DNA of 64,000 bases, from the NCBI RefSeq assembly GCF_004785665.1, contig NZ_SRPJ01000001.1, forward strand, positions 434,001-498,000, read 5' to 3'. Below the pieces are notes generated by a model. It was not told the DNA's origin. It saw nothing but the letters and a program-made list of their open reading frames with translations, and did not search any database. The position numbers were made by a program, and so were the translations under genes. Positions 21,613-31,430 of this stretch are shown piece after piece (the stretch's first letter is position 1; each line of letters begins with the position of its first letter). This stretch comes from Staphylococcus pragensis. Its GTDB lineage: Bacteria; Bacillota; Bacilli; Staphylococcales; Staphylococcaceae.

Positions 21613-21722
21613 TAATATCAATCAGTTTAATTTTAAAATGTTAGTTAGCATATAGAAGGTTAGTAAGTAAAATGTTTACTTTTTACTCTGTATGTCAATA
21701 GTTAAGTGTACATTAGAGATAT

Positions 21723-21763
21723 AGGACATAATAATTGGATGATGTTTAACATTATTATGTCCT
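21723..21763 (+). promoter_or_regulatory. Long perfect hairpin between pdhB and pdhC
   Basis: Arms AGGACATAATAAT and ATTATTATGTCCT make a 13-bp perfect stem around a 15-base loop, with no T tract after it. A second, weaker hairpin (AGTAA-GTAAA with TTTAC and TTACT) lies at 21662-21687. Without a poly-U tail, processing, stabilisation of one half of the mRNA, or partial pausing is more likely than simple termination. Confidence 0.55.
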
Positions 21764-21822
21764 TGCTCTATGTTATAAATTTAATTTAATGAATGAATAT
21801 AAAATCTTAGGAGGACAAGAAC

Positions 21823-23124
21823 GTGGCATTTGAATTTAGATTACCCGACATTGGTGAAGGTATCCACGAAGGTGAAATTGTAAAATGGTTTGTTAAAGCC
21901 GGAGATACAATTGAAGAAGATGATGTATTAGCAGAGGTTCAAAACGATAAATCTGTAGTTGAAATCCCATCTCCTGTTAGCGGTACAGTAGAAGAAGTTG
22001 TAGTTGACGAAGGTACTGTAGCAGTAGTAGGTGACGTAATCGTTAAAATTGATGCACCTGATGCAGAAGAAATGCAATTCAAAGGTGGTCATGATGACGA
22101 CGCTTCATCTAAAGAAGAAGCACCTGCTCAAGAGGAAGCTAAAGAAGAAGCTCCAGCAGCATCAGCTTCACAAGATGAAGAAGTAGATGAAAATAGACAA
22201 ATCAAAGCTATGCCATCTGTTCGTAAATACGCTCGTGAAAAAGGCGTTAACATTAAAGCTGTAGCTGGTTCAGGTAAAAATGGACGCATCACTAAAGAAG
22301 ACATTGATAATCATGTTAACGGTGGCGGTGCACAAGCAGCATCTGCTTCAAACGAAAGCGCAGCAGCAACTTCAACTGAAGATGCTTCAGCAGCTCAAAC
22401 TCAATCAGTACCAGCAGGCGACTTCCCTGAAACTACTGAAAAAATCCCTGCTATGCGTAGAGCAATTGCGAAAGCAATGGTTAACTCTAAACATACTGCA
22501 CCTCACGTAACATTAATGGACGAAATTGATGTTCAAGACTTATGGGATCACCGTAAGAAATTCAAAGAAATCGCAGCTGAACAAGGTACTAAATTAACAT
22601 TCTTACCATATGTTGTTAAAGCACTTGTTTCTGCACTTAAAAAATACCCAGCACTTAACACTTCATTCAACGAAGAAGCTGGCGAAATCGTACACAAACA
22701 TTATTGGAATATCGGTATTGCAGCTGACACTGAAAGAGGTTTATTAGTGCCTGTAGTTAAAAATGCAGACCGTAAATCAATCTTCCAAATTTCAGATGAA
22801 ATCAATGAATTAGCTGTTAAAGCTCGTGATGGTAAATTAACATCTGAAGAAATGAAAGGTGCTTCATGCACAATCAGTAATATCGGTTCAGCTGGTGGAC
22901 AATGGTTCACTCCAGTTATCAACCACCCAGAAGTAGCTATCTTAGGTATTGGCCGTATTGCTCAAAAACCTATCGTTAAAGATGGTGAAATTGTAGCAGC
23001 TCCAGTATTAGCATTATCATTAAGCTTCGACCACAGACAAATTGATGGTGCAACTGGTCAAAACGCTATGAATCACATTAAACGCTTATTAAATAATCCA
23101 GAATTATTATTAATGGAGGGGTAA
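21823..23124 (+). CDS. pdhC: Pyruvate dehydrogenase E2, dihydrolipoamide acetyltransferase
   Basis: E2 forms the core of the complex and passes acetyl groups to CoA. The 433 residues show one lipoyl domain with the modified Lys43 in [12 protein letters not shown], an Ala/Glu/Lys/Ser-rich flexible linker, the E1/E3-binding domain at about 129-165 ([13 protein letters not shown] and [11 protein letters not shown]), a second Ala/Ser/Gln linker, and the catalytic domain with His404 and the DG pair in [12 protein letters not shown]. The start is GTG at 21823 behind AGGAGG. There is a single lipoyl domain, as in other Gram-positive E2 proteins. Confidence 0.96.
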   Translation: MAFEFRLPDIGEGIHEGEIVKWFVKAGDTIEEDDVLAEVQNDKSVVEIPSPVSGTVEEVVVDEGTVAVVGDVIVKIDAPDAEEMQFKGGHDDDASSKEEAPAQEEAKEEAPAASASQDEEVDENRQIKAMPSVRKYAREKGVNIKAVAGSGKNGRITKEDIDNHVNGGGAQAASASNESAAATSTEDASAAQTQSVPAGDFPETTEKIPAMRRAIAKAMVNSKHTAPHVTLMDEIDVQDLWDHRKKFKEIAAEQGTKLTFLPYVVKALVSALKKYPALNTSFNEEAGEIVHKHYWNIGIAADTERGLLVPVVKNADRKSIFQISDEINELAVKARDGKLTSEEMKGASCTISNIGSAGGQWFTPVINHPEVAILGIGRIAQKPIVKDGEIVAAPVLALSLSFDHRQIDGATGQNAMNHIKRLLNNPELLLMEG

Positions 23125-23127
23125 AAC

Positions 23128-24534
23128 ATGGTAGTTGGAGATTTCCCAATTGAAACAGATACTATTGTAATCGGAGCAGGTCCTGGTGGTTATGTTGCAG
23201 CAATTCGCGCAGCACAATTAGGACAAAAAGTTACTATCGTTGAGAAAGGTAACTTAGGTGGTGTATGCTTAAACGTTGGTTGTATTCCTTCTAAAGCATT
23301 ATTACACGCTTCTCACCGCTTTGTAGAAGCTCAACACTCTGAAAACTTAGGTGTAATCGCTGAAAGCGTATCTCTTAAATTTGACAAAGTTCAAGAATTC
23401 AAACAATCAGTTGTAAGTAAATTAACTGGTGGTGTTGAAGGCTTATTAAAAGGTAATAAAGTTGAAATCGTTAAAGGTGAAGCTTACTTCGTAGATAACA
23501 ACAGCTTACGTGTTATGGACGAAAAAAGTGCTCAAACTTATAACTTCAAAAACGCTATTATCGCAACTGGTTCTAGACCAATTGAAATTCCTAACTTCGA
23601 ATTTGGTAAACGTGTTATCGATTCAACTGGCGCGTTAAACTTACAAGAAGTTCCAGGTAAATTAGTCGTTGTAGGTGGCGGTTACATTGGTTCAGAACTT
23701 GGTACTGCATTTGCTAACTTTGGTTCAGACGTTACAATTTTAGAAGGCGCTAAAGAAATTCTTGGCGGTTTCGAAAAACAAATGGTTCAACCAGTTAAAA
23801 AAGGCATGAAAGAAAAAGGAGTTGAAATCATTACTGAAGCAATGGCTAAAAATGCTGAAGAAACTGAAAATGGCGTTAAAGTTACTTACGAAGCTAAAGG
23901 TGAAGAAAAAACTATCGAAGCTGATTACGTATTAGTAACAGTTGGTCGTCGTCCAAATACTGACGAATTAGGCTTAGAAGAATTAGGCATTAAATTCGCA
24001 GATCGTGGATTATTAGAAGTAGACAAACAAAGCCGTACTTCTATCGACAACATTTATGCAATTGGTGATATCGTTCCTGGTTTACCACTTGCTCATAAAG
24101 CAAGCTATGAAGCTAAAGTAGCTGCTGAAGCTATCTCAGGACAAGCTTCAGAAGTTGATTACATTGGTATGCCAGCTGTATGCTTCACTGAACCAGAATT
24201 AGCTCAAGTTGGTTACACTGAAGCTCAAGCTAAAGAAGAAGGTTTAGATTTCAAAGCATCTAAATTCCCTTATGCTGGTAATGGTCGTGCATTATCATTA
24301 GACGATACTACTGGTTTCGTTAAACTTATCACATTAAAAGAAGATGGAACTGTTATCGGTGCACAAATTGCTGGTAATGGCGCTTCAGATATCATTTCAG
24401 AATTAGGCTTAGCTATTGAAGCTGGCATGAATGCTGAAGATATCGCATTAACAGTACATGCTCACCCAACTTTAGGTGAAATGTCTATGGAAGCTGCTGA
24501 AAAAGCAATCGGAATGCCAATCCACACTATGTAA
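23128..24534 (+). CDS. pdhD: Dihydrolipoamide dehydrogenase (E3)
   Basis: E3 reoxidises the lipoyl group with FAD and NAD+ and is shared with other 2-oxo acid dehydrogenases. The 468-residue product has the FAD Rossmann motif [10 protein letters not shown] near 16-25, the redox pair Cys47/Cys52 in [13 protein letters not shown], the NAD motif [12 protein letters not shown] near 184, and the catalytic His-Glu of [13 protein letters not shown] near 446. It follows pdhC by 3 bases, with an AGGGG box, and ends the operon before a strong terminator. Confidence 0.96.
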   Translation: MVVGDFPIETDTIVIGAGPGGYVAAIRAAQLGQKVTIVEKGNLGGVCLNVGCIPSKALLHASHRFVEAQHSENLGVIAESVSLKFDKVQEFKQSVVSKLTGGVEGLLKGNKVEIVKGEAYFVDNNSLRVMDEKSAQTYNFKNAIIATGSRPIEIPNFEFGKRVIDSTGALNLQEVPGKLVVVGGGYIGSELGTAFANFGSDVTILEGAKEILGGFEKQMVQPVKKGMKEKGVEIITEAMAKNAEETENGVKVTYEAKGEEKTIEADYVLVTVGRRPNTDELGLEELGIKFADRGLLEVDKQSRTSIDNIYAIGDIVPGLPLAHKASYEAKVAAEAISGQASEVDYIGMPAVCFTEPELAQVGYTEAQAKEEGLDFKASKFPYAGNGRALSLDDTTGFVKLITLKEDGTVIGAQIAGNGASDIISELGLAIEAGMNAEDIALTVHAHPTLGEMSMEAAEKAIGMPIHTM

Positions 24535-24577
24535 TATCTAGTCAATTAGACTATTTATTCAATAACAACACATCTTT

Positions 24578-24628
24578 AAAGGGTGGGACTATGAATTCAC
24601 TTTAGAATTCATTGTTCCACCCTTTTTT
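24578..24628 (+). terminator. Terminator of pdhABCD
   Basis: A long stem (AAAGGGTGGGA with TCCACCCTTT, extended by ATGAATTC/GAATTCAT) with a small loop is followed by seven T residues. Confidence 0.92.
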
Positions 24629-24700
24629 TGAATATATAAGTGGTAAAAAGGGCATTAGTAAAGTATTGATAGTTATATTTTTTGAAAAGGAGGAGTGTAT

Positions 24701-24976
24701 ATGGAATATCAATATCCATTAGATCTAGATTGGACAAATGAAGAAATGGTTGATGTTATAGCATTTTTTAATAAAATAGAGAACTATTATGAACAGTCTG
24801 TTAATGGCGCTGACTTAATGGCTCATTATAAACGTTTTAAAGAAATCGTACCTGGAAAGGCGGAAGAAAAAACGTTATTCAAAGAATTTGAAGATAAAAG
24901 TGGCTATAACAGTTATAAAGCTGTACAAAATGTAAAGAATCACCCTGAACAACAAACGTTTAGTGGTAAAAACTAG
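24701..24976 (+). CDS. yktA: UPF0223 family protein (YktA)
   Basis: A 91-residue UPF0223 protein, [20 protein letters not shown], with the family segments [17 protein letters not shown] and [10 protein letters not shown]. Function is unknown. The start at 24701 follows AAAGGAGGAG; a GTG two codons earlier is inside the spacer. B. subtilis yktA likewise lies a short way downstream of pdh. It is a single gene here, ending before the hairpin that precedes the pot regulator. Confidence 0.87.
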   Translation: MEYQYPLDLDWTNEEMVDVIAFFNKIENYYEQSVNGADLMAHYKRFKEIVPGKAEEKTLFKEFEDKSGYNSYKAVQNVKNHPEQQTFSGKN

Positions 24977-25062
24977 TCACCTCTATAAATGACACAATTT
25001 TTACAATTAAATAGGTCTTAAAAAGATTTATTTTGAATAATTTTTATAAACCTATTGAAGTT

Positions 25063-25137
25063 AAAGCTGTATTTTGTTATTTTTATTAAGCATTAAACAA
25101 AATGTTTAATATTACTAAACATGATACAGCTTTTTTT
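25063..25137 (+). promoter_or_regulatory. Terminator-like hairpin enclosing a palindrome before the pot regulator
   Basis: AAAGCTGTAT (25063-25072) pairs perfectly with ATACAGCTTT (25124-25133) and is followed by further T residues to 25137, so it resembles a terminator with a 51-base loop. Inside the loop an 8-bp palindrome, ATTAAACA-AAA-TGTTTAAT (25092-25110), looks like a repressor operator. The regulator's AGGTGG ribosome binding site follows within 5 bases. It could end yktA transcripts, attenuate the pot operon, or both. Confidence 0.55.
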
Positions 25138-25149
25138 AGGTGGTTAAAT

Positions 25150-25689
25150 ATGCAAATTGGTACTAAATTACGTAACTTACGACGTCAAAAGAACTTAACA
25201 CAAGAAGAATTAGCAGAGCGTACTGATTTATCAAAAGGTTATATTTCGCAAATCGAAAGCCAACATGCTTCGCCAAGTATGGAAACATTTTTAAATATAT
25301 TAGAAGTATTAGGAACATCACCAAGTGACTTTTTCAAAGAGAAATCTAAAGAAAAAGTGCTTTACACGAAAAATGATAGAACGATTTACGATGAATATGA
25401 TAGAGGCTACATATTGAATTGGTTAGTTACAAACTCTAATGAATTTGAGATGGAACCACTGATCTTATCTATTAAACCAGGCGCTTCTTATAAACACTTT
25501 GAACCTTCTGAATCAGACACATTTATTTACTGTCTTGAAGGATGTGTCACACTCACTTTAGGAAAAGAACGATATCAAGCAAAAGAAGAAGATGTATTAT
25601 ATTTTAGGGCTAATGAAATTCATCAATTACATAATGAAACGGCAAATGAAGTTAAAATTTTAATTGTTGCTACAGCATCATATTTATAG
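25150..25689 (+). CDS. XRE-type regulator with C-terminal cupin domain, pot operon
   Basis: The 179 residues comprise an N-terminal helix-turn-helix of the XRE family (about 3-60: IGTKLRNLRRQKNLTQEELA and KGYISQIESQ) and a C-terminal cupin (about 100-175: KPGASYKHFEPSESDTFIYCL, DVLYFRANEIHQLHN), the same layout as PuuR-like polyamine regulators. It is the first gene of the regulator-potABCD cluster, so it probably senses polyamine or a metabolite and controls these genes. I start it at the ATG at 25150 behind AGGTGG; the frame extends upstream through the hairpin but without a ribosome binding site. The effector is inferred from context. Confidence 0.85.
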   Translation: MQIGTKLRNLRRQKNLTQEELAERTDLSKGYISQIESQHASPSMETFLNILEVLGTSPSDFFKEKSKEKVLYTKNDRTIYDEYDRGYILNWLVTNSNEFEMEPLILSIKPGASYKHFEPSESDTFIYCLEGCVTLTLGKERYQAKEEDVLYFRANEIHQLHNETANEVKILIVATASYL

Positions 25690-25704
25690 AGGGGGAATAT
25701 TGAA

Positions 25705-26799
25705 GTGGAGCCATTGTTATCATTTAAAAATGTAACGAAAGGTTACGATGATGTAACGATTCTAGATAATATGGATTTAGAAATAGAGTCAGGTCACTTT
25801 TATACACTACTTGGTCCATCAGGATGTGGTAAAACTACGATTTTAAAGCTAATTGCAGGTTTTGAACAACCGGATGATGGCGATATTATTTATTTAAATA
25901 AATCAATTGGAAACTTGCCTGCGAATAAGCGTAAAGTGAATACAGTGTTCCAGGATTTTGCCCTATTTCCTCATTTAAATGTTTTCGATAATATTGCTTT
26001 TGGTTTGAAACTAAAAAAGCAATCTAAAAAAGAGATTAATCAAAAAGTTAAAGATGCGTTAAAACTAGTAAAATTATCTGGTTATGAACAACGTAATATC
26101 AGTGAAATGAGTGGGGGACAAAAGCAGCGTGTTGCGATTGCCAGAGCAATTGTGAATGAGCCTGAAATACTTCTACTCGATGAGTCATTATCAGCGCTAG
26201 ATTTAAAATTGCGTACAGAGATGCAGTATGAATTACGTGAATTACAAAAGCGTTTAGGCATTACTTTTATCTTCGTTACACATGATCAAGAAGAAGCGTT
26301 AGCGTTAAGCGATTATATCTTTGTTATGAAAGATGGCAAAATCCAACAATTTGGGACACCAACGGATATATATGATGAACCAGTTAACCGTTTTGTTGCT
26401 GACTTTATAGGTGAGTCTAATATTGTTGAAGGCACAATGGTAAGAGATTTTGTGGTAAATATTTATGGACAAGACTTTGAATGTGTAGATGCTGGGATTC
26501 CAGCTAATAAAAATGTTGAAGTCGTCATCCGTCCCGAAGATATTTCATTAATTGAATCCGATAAAGGCTTATTCAAAGCAACAGTAGATTCAATGCTATT
26601 CAGAGGCGTGCATTATGAAATTTGCTGTATAGATAGGAAAGGCTATGAATGGGTTATTCAATCGACGAAAAAAGCTGAAGTGGGTAGTGAAGTGGGCTTA
26701 TTCTTCGATCCTGAAGCGATACACATTATGGTGCCAGGAGAAACAGAAGAAGAGTTCGACAAACGAATCGAAAGTTATGAGGATATAGATCATGCGTAA
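25705..26799 (+). CDS. potA: Spermidine/putrescine ABC transporter ATPase
   Basis: PotA is the ATPase that drives polyamine import. The 364-residue product has Walker [10 protein letters not shown] near 38-46, signature [14 protein letters not shown] near 134, Walker [13 protein letters not shown], and a C-terminal TOBE domain from about residue 240 ([20 protein letters not shown]). It starts with GTG at 25705 behind a GGGGG-rich box. The end overlaps potB by 8 bases. Confidence 0.94.
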   Translation: MEPLLSFKNVTKGYDDVTILDNMDLEIESGHFYTLLGPSGCGKTTILKLIAGFEQPDDGDIIYLNKSIGNLPANKRKVNTVFQDFALFPHLNVFDNIAFGLKLKKQSKKEINQKVKDALKLVKLSGYEQRNISEMSGGQKQRVAIARAIVNEPEILLLDESLSALDLKLRTEMQYELRELQKRLGITFIFVTHDQEEALALSDYIFVMKDGKIQQFGTPTDIYDEPVNRFVADFIGESNIVEGTMVRDFVVNIYGQDFECVDAGIPANKNVEVVIRPEDISLIESDKGLFKATVDSMLFRGVHYEICCIDRKGYEWVIQSTKKAEVGSEVGLFFDPEAIHIMVPGETEEEFDKRIESYEDIDHA

Positions 26800-27595
26800 T
26801 CTCAATAAGATACTGATAATTCCCTATCTTTTATGGATGGTGTTCTTTATCATTATCCCTGTGATTTTGCTTGTTTATTTCTCTTTTACTGATGTAAAAG
26901 GACACTTCAGCTTTACCAACTATGAGCAAGTATTTTCATTAAAATATTTGAAAATGATGTGGGATTCTATATTTTATGCAGCGCTTATTACTATAGTCAC
27001 ATTGATTATCAGTTACCCAGCAGCTTATTTTATACGTACATCTAAAAATCAAAATCTTTGGTTACTGATACTGATTATACCAACTTGGATTAACCTATTG
27101 CTTAAAACATATGCCTTCATCGGTATTCTTAGTCATGAAGGAATGATTAATAAATTTTTAAACTTTTTACATATTCCATCGGCATCTATGTTATTTACGC
27201 CAGGTGCGTTTCTATTAGTAGCAAGTTACATTTATATTCCTTTTATGATTTTGCCAATTTTTAATAGTATGAAAGCAATACCTAATAATTTATTGCAAGC
27301 ATCAAGTGATTTAGGTGCTAATCCTTTCACTACTTTTAGAAAAGTAATTATGCCGTTAACTAAAGAAGGTGTAATGACAGGTATTCAAGTTACATTTATT
27401 CCAGCATTATCACTCTTCATGATTACAAGATTGATAGCTGGAAATAAAGTTATTAATATTGGTACCTCAATAGAAGAACAATTCTTAGTTATCCAAAACT
27501 ATGGCATGGGTTCAACAATTGCAATTGTACTTATCGTTTTTATGGCGTTTATATTAATTATTACTAAATCTAAATCAACAGATGGAAGAGGGTGA
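26792..27595 (+). CDS. potB: Spermidine/putrescine ABC transporter permease B
   Basis: A 267-residue inner-membrane permease with about six helices and the EAA-loop consensus [23 protein letters not shown] near residue 170, which docks to the ATPase. Its start overlaps the end of potA by 8 bases and potC follows 5 bases after its stop, so the operon is translated as a coupled unit. Confidence 0.93.
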   Translation: MRNLNKILIIPYLLWMVFFIIIPVILLVYFSFTDVKGHFSFTNYEQVFSLKYLKMMWDSIFYAALITIVTLIISYPAAYFIRTSKNQNLWLLILIIPTWINLLLKTYAFIGILSHEGMINKFLNFLHIPSASMLFTPGAFLLVASYIYIPFMILPIFNSMKAIPNNLLQASSDLGANPFTTFRKVIMPLTKEGVMTGIQVTFIPALSLFMITRLIAGNKVINIGTSIEEQFLVIQNYGMGSTIAIVLIVFMAFILIITKSKSTDGRG

Positions 27596-27600
27596 ATTAA

Positions 27601-28413
27601 GTGAAGTGGTATGGAAAAATTTATATTGGACTCCTATTAATCGTCTTATACGTTCCGATATTCTCTCTAATGTTTTATTCATTTAATTCAGCTGGAAATA
27701 TGATTCATTTTGAACATTTCACTTTGGAACATTATCAAACGCTATTCCAAGATGACCGTCTAATGTCTATTATTTTTAATACGATTGCTGTAGCATTATT
27801 AGCTGCCGCTATTTCTACAATTATAGGTACATTTGGTGCGATTGCATTATTTTATTTAAGGAATAAAAAGTTCAAAGTGACATTATTAACGTTAAATAAT
27901 GTATTAATGGTATCTTCTGATGTAGTCATTGGTGCTTCATTCTTAATAATGTTCACCGCTTTGGGTCATTTGACTGGACTTGGTTTAGGATTTGGTACTG
28001 TTCTTGCTTCACATATTGCATTTTGTATACCTATTGTAGTTATTGTTGTTTTACCTCAATTATATGAAATGAACAATAACATATTAAATGCAGCGCGTGA
28101 TTTAGGAGCAACAGAATCTCAAGTCTTAGGAAGAATACTTATTCCTAATTTAATGCCAGCCATCATTGGTGGTTTCTTTATGGCTTTAACGTATTCATTA
28201 GATGATTTTACAGTCAGCTTCTTCGTAACTGGTAACGGGTTCAGCGTGTTATCAGTAGAAGTATACGCGATGGCGCGTAAAGGTATTAGTATGGAAATTA
28301 ATGCAATATCTACTATTTTATTTGGCGCTATTGTCCTTGGAGTAATAGGCTATTACGCAATTCAACGTGCTGTAAAACGAAGACAAGCCTTTAAGCGAGG
28401 TGTACAGCAGTGA
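27601..28413 (+). CDS. potC: Spermidine/putrescine ABC transporter permease C
   Basis: The second permease, 270 residues, about six helices, with the EAA-loop segment ILNAARDLGATESQVLGRIL near 162 and the typical DDFTVSFFVTG segment of PotC proteins. It starts with GTG at 27601 after AGAGGGTG at the end of potB, and its last codons overlap the potD start by 4 bases. Confidence 0.93.
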   Translation: MKWYGKIYIGLLLIVLYVPIFSLMFYSFNSAGNMIHFEHFTLEHYQTLFQDDRLMSIIFNTIAVALLAAAISTIIGTFGAIALFYLRNKKFKVTLLTLNNVLMVSSDVVIGASFLIMFTALGHLTGLGLGFGTVLASHIAFCIPIVVIVVLPQLYEMNNNILNAARDLGATESQVLGRILIPNLMPAIIGGFFMALTYSLDDFTVSFFVTGNGFSVLSVEVYAMARKGISMEINAISTILFGAIVLGVIGYYAIQRAVKRRQAFKRGVQQ

Positions 28414-29483
28414 AACAATTTTTACAATTAATATTGGGTGCGTTAGTGATTGGTTTAATATGTTTAGGTATCAGCCATTGGTTTAAGTCACAAGATAATA
28501 CAAACACTGGTGAAAAGATTTATGTTTATAACTGGGGAGAGTATATCGATCCTGATTTAATTAAAAAGTTTGAAAAAGAAACAGGTATCCAAGTGGTGTA
28601 CGAAACATTTGATTCTAATGAAGCAATGGAAGCTAAAATTAGAAATGGCGGTACGCACTATGACGTTGCTTTTCCAAGCGAATATACGGTACAAAAATTA
28701 AAACGTGAAAATTTATTATTGCCTTTAGATCACAAAAAGATACCAAATATAAAAAATCTTGATTCTGATTATATGAACATGGCATATGATCCACATAACC
28801 AATATTCATTACCGTATTTCTTTGGTACGGTAGGTATTTTATATAATAAAAAAGCTTATCCGAATGAAAAGTTTGACAGTTGGAACGATCTATATCAACC
28901 AAAATATAAGAATGATGTATTGTTAGTGGATGGTGCGCGTGAAATTATGGGCTTAGCTTTAAATAAGCTAGGCTATAGTTTGAATGATAAAAATCCTGCA
29001 CATATTAAAGAGGCTGAAAAAGACTTAAAAAACCTCACACCACAAGTAAGAGGTGTTGTAGGTGATGAAGTTACAATGATGCTCCAACAAAATGAAGGAA
29101 ATATTGCAGTCGTATGGAGCGGTGTAGCAGCACCACTTGTTGAAGACGGAGATAAATATAACTACGTCATTCCTAAAGAAGGTTCAAACTTATGGTTTGA
29201 TAACATGGTTATTCCGAAGACTGCACAAAATAAAGAAGGTGCATATAAATTTATGAATTTCTTATTGGATGCCAAAAATAATAAACAAAATACAGAGTGG
29301 GTAGGTTATGCAACTCCTAACAAAGCGGCTCGACAATTATTACCTAAAGAAGTAAGAGACGATCATCGTTTCTATCCTACCCAAAAAGAACAACAACGTT
29401 TAGAAGTTTATAAAGATTTAGGTCAAAAAACGTTAGGTGAATATAACGAGAGTTTCTTAAACTTTAAAATGTCGTTAAAATAG
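28410..29483 (+). CDS. potD: Spermidine/putrescine-binding protein
   Basis: PotD captures polyamine outside the membrane for PotABC. The 357 residues start with one hydrophobic segment (FLQLILGALVIGLICLGISH), then the solute-binding domain, with IYVYNWGEYIDPDLIKKFEK near 38-57 and aromatic ligand-pocket residues (YFFGTVGILYN, WNDLYQPKYKN, AVVWSGVAAPL). The start is GTG overlapping the potC stop. The only Cys in the N-terminal segment is preceded by Leu-Ile and not Gly, Ala or Ser, so a normal lipobox is missing; the protein may be anchored by the uncleaved helix. Confidence 0.92.
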   Translation: MKQFLQLILGALVIGLICLGISHWFKSQDNTNTGEKIYVYNWGEYIDPDLIKKFEKETGIQVVYETFDSNEAMEAKIRNGGTHYDVAFPSEYTVQKLKRENLLLPLDHKKIPNIKNLDSDYMNMAYDPHNQYSLPYFFGTVGILYNKKAYPNEKFDSWNDLYQPKYKNDVLLVDGAREIMGLALNKLGYSLNDKNPAHIKEAEKDLKNLTPQVRGVVGDEVTMMLQQNEGNIAVVWSGVAAPLVEDGDKYNYVIPKEGSNLWFDNMVIPKTAQNKEGAYKFMNFLLDAKNNKQNTEWVGYATPNKAARQLLPKEVRDDHRFYPTQKEQQRLEVYKDLGQKTLGEYNESFLNFKMSLK

Positions 29484-29555
29484 ACTATAAATAGTAGTTA
29501 TTTTATAATTAATTAGATATAATAATTTGACAAGTTAATTAAGGAGTTGTAATAA

Positions 29556-30737
29556 ATGTCAGGAGAACGATACACGCAAATAAAACGGCCTGTGAGTCGT
29601 CTAACTGAAAAACTTTTAGGTTGGTTTAGTTGGATTTTCTTATTGATATTGACGGTTATTACAATGTTTATTGCACTCGTATCTTTTAGTAATGATACAT
29701 CCATTCAAAATCTTGAAAACTCAATGAATAATAATGAGCTGATTCAACAAATTTTATCTAATAATAGTTTAAATACTACACAATTTGTGATTTGGCTTCA
29801 AAATGGCGTTTGGGCAATTATTGTATATTTCATAGTTTGTCTATTAATTTCATTTTTAGCATTGATTTCTATGAATATTAGAATACTTTCAGGTTTTCTA
29901 TTTTTAATTGCATCAATTATTACATTGCCTTTAGTATTATTATTCATAACGTTAATTATCCCGATTTTCTTCTTTATCATTGCGATTATGATGTTTGTTA
30001 GGAAAAGTAAAATCGAAACTGTTCCAGCTTATGGGCATGGTCCACAGTATCAACCGCGTTATAGTCCAAGAGATGATTATGAGGACGATAGACGTTATTA
30101 CGAAGATGAACGTTATGACTATGAAGCACCACAATATGAAGAAGAATATGTGGCGCCTCCTCGTAAAACTAAAAAATCTGAACGTCGCACGCGTCGTAAA
30201 CAAGCATATTATGACGATAGAGGTTATGATGAGAGAGATGATTATTATGAAGAGGAAAGACCTCATTCATATAGAGATGAACAAGATATAGTGAATGATG
30301 CTGAGGAAGATAAATATAGTCAATATCCTAAGCGTGCAGTCACTGAAGAGTATAATTCATCAGAAGAAGAAAATACATCCGGCGTACTCTCTAGACAAGC
30401 AAAATACAAACAAAAATCGAGAAAACAACCTCAGTATAATCCAGAGGCTGACTCACATCTTCATGATGAAGCACCAGAATCAGTTGAAGCGGTACCTAAG
30501 GTAGATAAAAAAGAAGAAAAAGCGCAACGTAAAAAAGAAAAAGCTGAAATTAAAGCTAAGAAAAAAGAAAAACGTAAAGCTTATAATCAACGTATGAAAG
30601 AAAAACGTAAAAATCAACCTAGCGCTGTTAATCAACGCCGTATGAATTATGAAGAACGTAAACAAATTTTAAACAAAGACGAACAATATTCTGAAGACAA
30701 TACATCGATGAATAATCAACATAAAGAAGATGAATAA
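29556..30737 (+). CDS. auxB: Membrane protein AuxB (lipoteichoic-acid-related auxiliary factor)
   Basis: The 393-residue protein has two or three N-terminal helix blocks (residues 25-48, 85-110 and a double-length stretch at 115-150) followed by a long, highly charged tail of about 240 residues rich in Asp, Glu, Arg, Lys and Tyr (for example YEDDRRYYEDERYDYEAP and many KEKRKAYNQRMKEKRK-like runs). This is likely a disordered or coiled-coil cytoplasmic domain. Directly downstream of potD, it matches the position of the S. aureus gene named auxB, reported together with auxA to affect lipoteichoic acid stability and beta-lactam resistance. Identity is by position and architecture. AAGGAG precedes the ATG and a terminator follows. 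Confidence 0.72.
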   Translation: MSGERYTQIKRPVSRLTEKLLGWFSWIFLLILTVITMFIALVSFSNDTSIQNLENSMNNNELIQQILSNNSLNTTQFVIWLQNGVWAIIVYFIVCLLISFLALISMNIRILSGFLFLIASIITLPLVLLFITLIIPIFFFIIAIMMFVRKSKIETVPAYGHGPQYQPRYSPRDDYEDDRRYYEDERYDYEAPQYEEEYVAPPRKTKKSERRTRRKQAYYDDRGYDERDDYYEEERPHSYRDEQDIVNDAEEDKYSQYPKRAVTEEYNSSEEENTSGVLSRQAKYKQKSRKQPQYNPEADSHLHDEAPESVEAVPKVDKKEEKAQRKKEKAEIKAKKKEKRKAYNQRMKEKRKNQPSAVNQRRMNYEERKQILNKDEQYSEDNTSMNNQHKEDE

Positions 30738-30741
30738 TTTT

Positions 30742-30780
30742 AAAGGATTGAGATACTTCATTGGTGTCTCAATCTTTTTT
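30742..30780 (+). terminator. Terminator of auxB
   Basis: A stem pairs GATTGAGATAC with GTGTCTCAATC (one G-U pair) and is followed by TTTTTT, about 5 bases after the auxB stop. Confidence 0.88.
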
Positions 30781-30861
30781 ATTTAAATATTTATCTTTAG
30801 TCGTAAGAGACAAAAATTTTTAGTAAGATTTAAGTAAATTAAATTATTAGGAGGAAATGAA

Positions 30862-31347
30862 GTGAACCGTAAAGTAGAAGTAATTCTTGCTTGGATAGCG
30901 AGTGGTTTAAGTGCTATTTATTTTCTAATGTCTTTGATATCCTTTTTTATTGTTAAAAATGGCAGTAATACTACTGAACAATATAACCAAATGATGCATC
31001 AGTTTAGCAATCAGAATGTTAAGGTAACACCTGAAATGGTTAATTTTGCTATGACTTTTTCGATAGCTACCTTATTATTTTCAACTATTTTAGGAATTGT
31101 AGGTACACTGATTATTAAAAATAGACCCATATTAGCGGGATGTTTACTTATAGCTGCGGCATTAATAGGCATTGTTAATATGAGTTTAATAGCAAGTGTA
31201 TTATGGTTTATCGTAGCTATTATGTTGTTTGTAAAAAGAAATAACAATCAAAATAGAAGGGGAAACAGAAATAACGCGCATAGGAGTGAATGGCGCCCAG
31301 ACGAGGAATATCAATCTCGTAAAAAAGATGATCCCTATATTTATTAA
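30862..31347 (+). CDS. DUF4064-type small membrane protein
   Basis: The 161-residue product has an N-terminal helix (VILAWIASGLSAIYFLMSLISFF), a polar loop of about 40 residues, and two or three further helices (MTFSIATLLFSTILGIVGTL, ILAGCLLIAAALIGIVNMSL, IASVLWFIVAIMLFV), then a basic Asn/Arg-rich tail. This is the layout of DUF4064 proteins, which are of unknown function. It starts at GTG 30862 behind AGGAGG. It stands alone between auxB and convergent mntH, sharing a terminator with the latter. The basic tail is reminiscent of AuxB, but no homology is claimed. Confidence 0.7.
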   Translation: MNRKVEVILAWIASGLSAIYFLMSLISFFIVKNGSNTTEQYNQMMHQFSNQNVKVTPEMVNFAMTFSIATLLFSTILGIVGTLIIKNRPILAGCLLIAAALIGIVNMSLIASVLWFIVAIMLFVKRNNNQNRRGNRNNAHRSEWRPDEEYQSRKKDDPYIY

Positions 31348-31360
31348 TTATTTTTAAAAT

Positions 31361-31412
31361 AAAGCTACCTTTTAAAGTTTAGTTAATTTTTCCAACTTTA
31401 AAAGGTAGCTTT
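31361..31412. terminator. Perfect 19-bp bidirectional terminator, DUF4064 gene and mntH
   Basis: AAAGCTACCTTTTAAAGTT and its exact complement AACTTTAAAAGGTAGCTTT enclose a 14-base loop. It lies in the short gap between two convergent genes, with T-rich sequence on both sides. Confidence 0.88.
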
Positions 31413-31430
31413 AATCATGTTTATTTGAAA

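Noticed and set aside
29952-30291. Overlapping frames on both strands within auxB, about 100 codons each
   Set aside because: They are shadows of the repetitive charged coding region and lack ribosome binding sites.
30480-30665. Phe-rich minus-strand frame inside auxB
   Set aside because: It is the complement of the Lys/Glu-rich auxB tail, a composition artefact.
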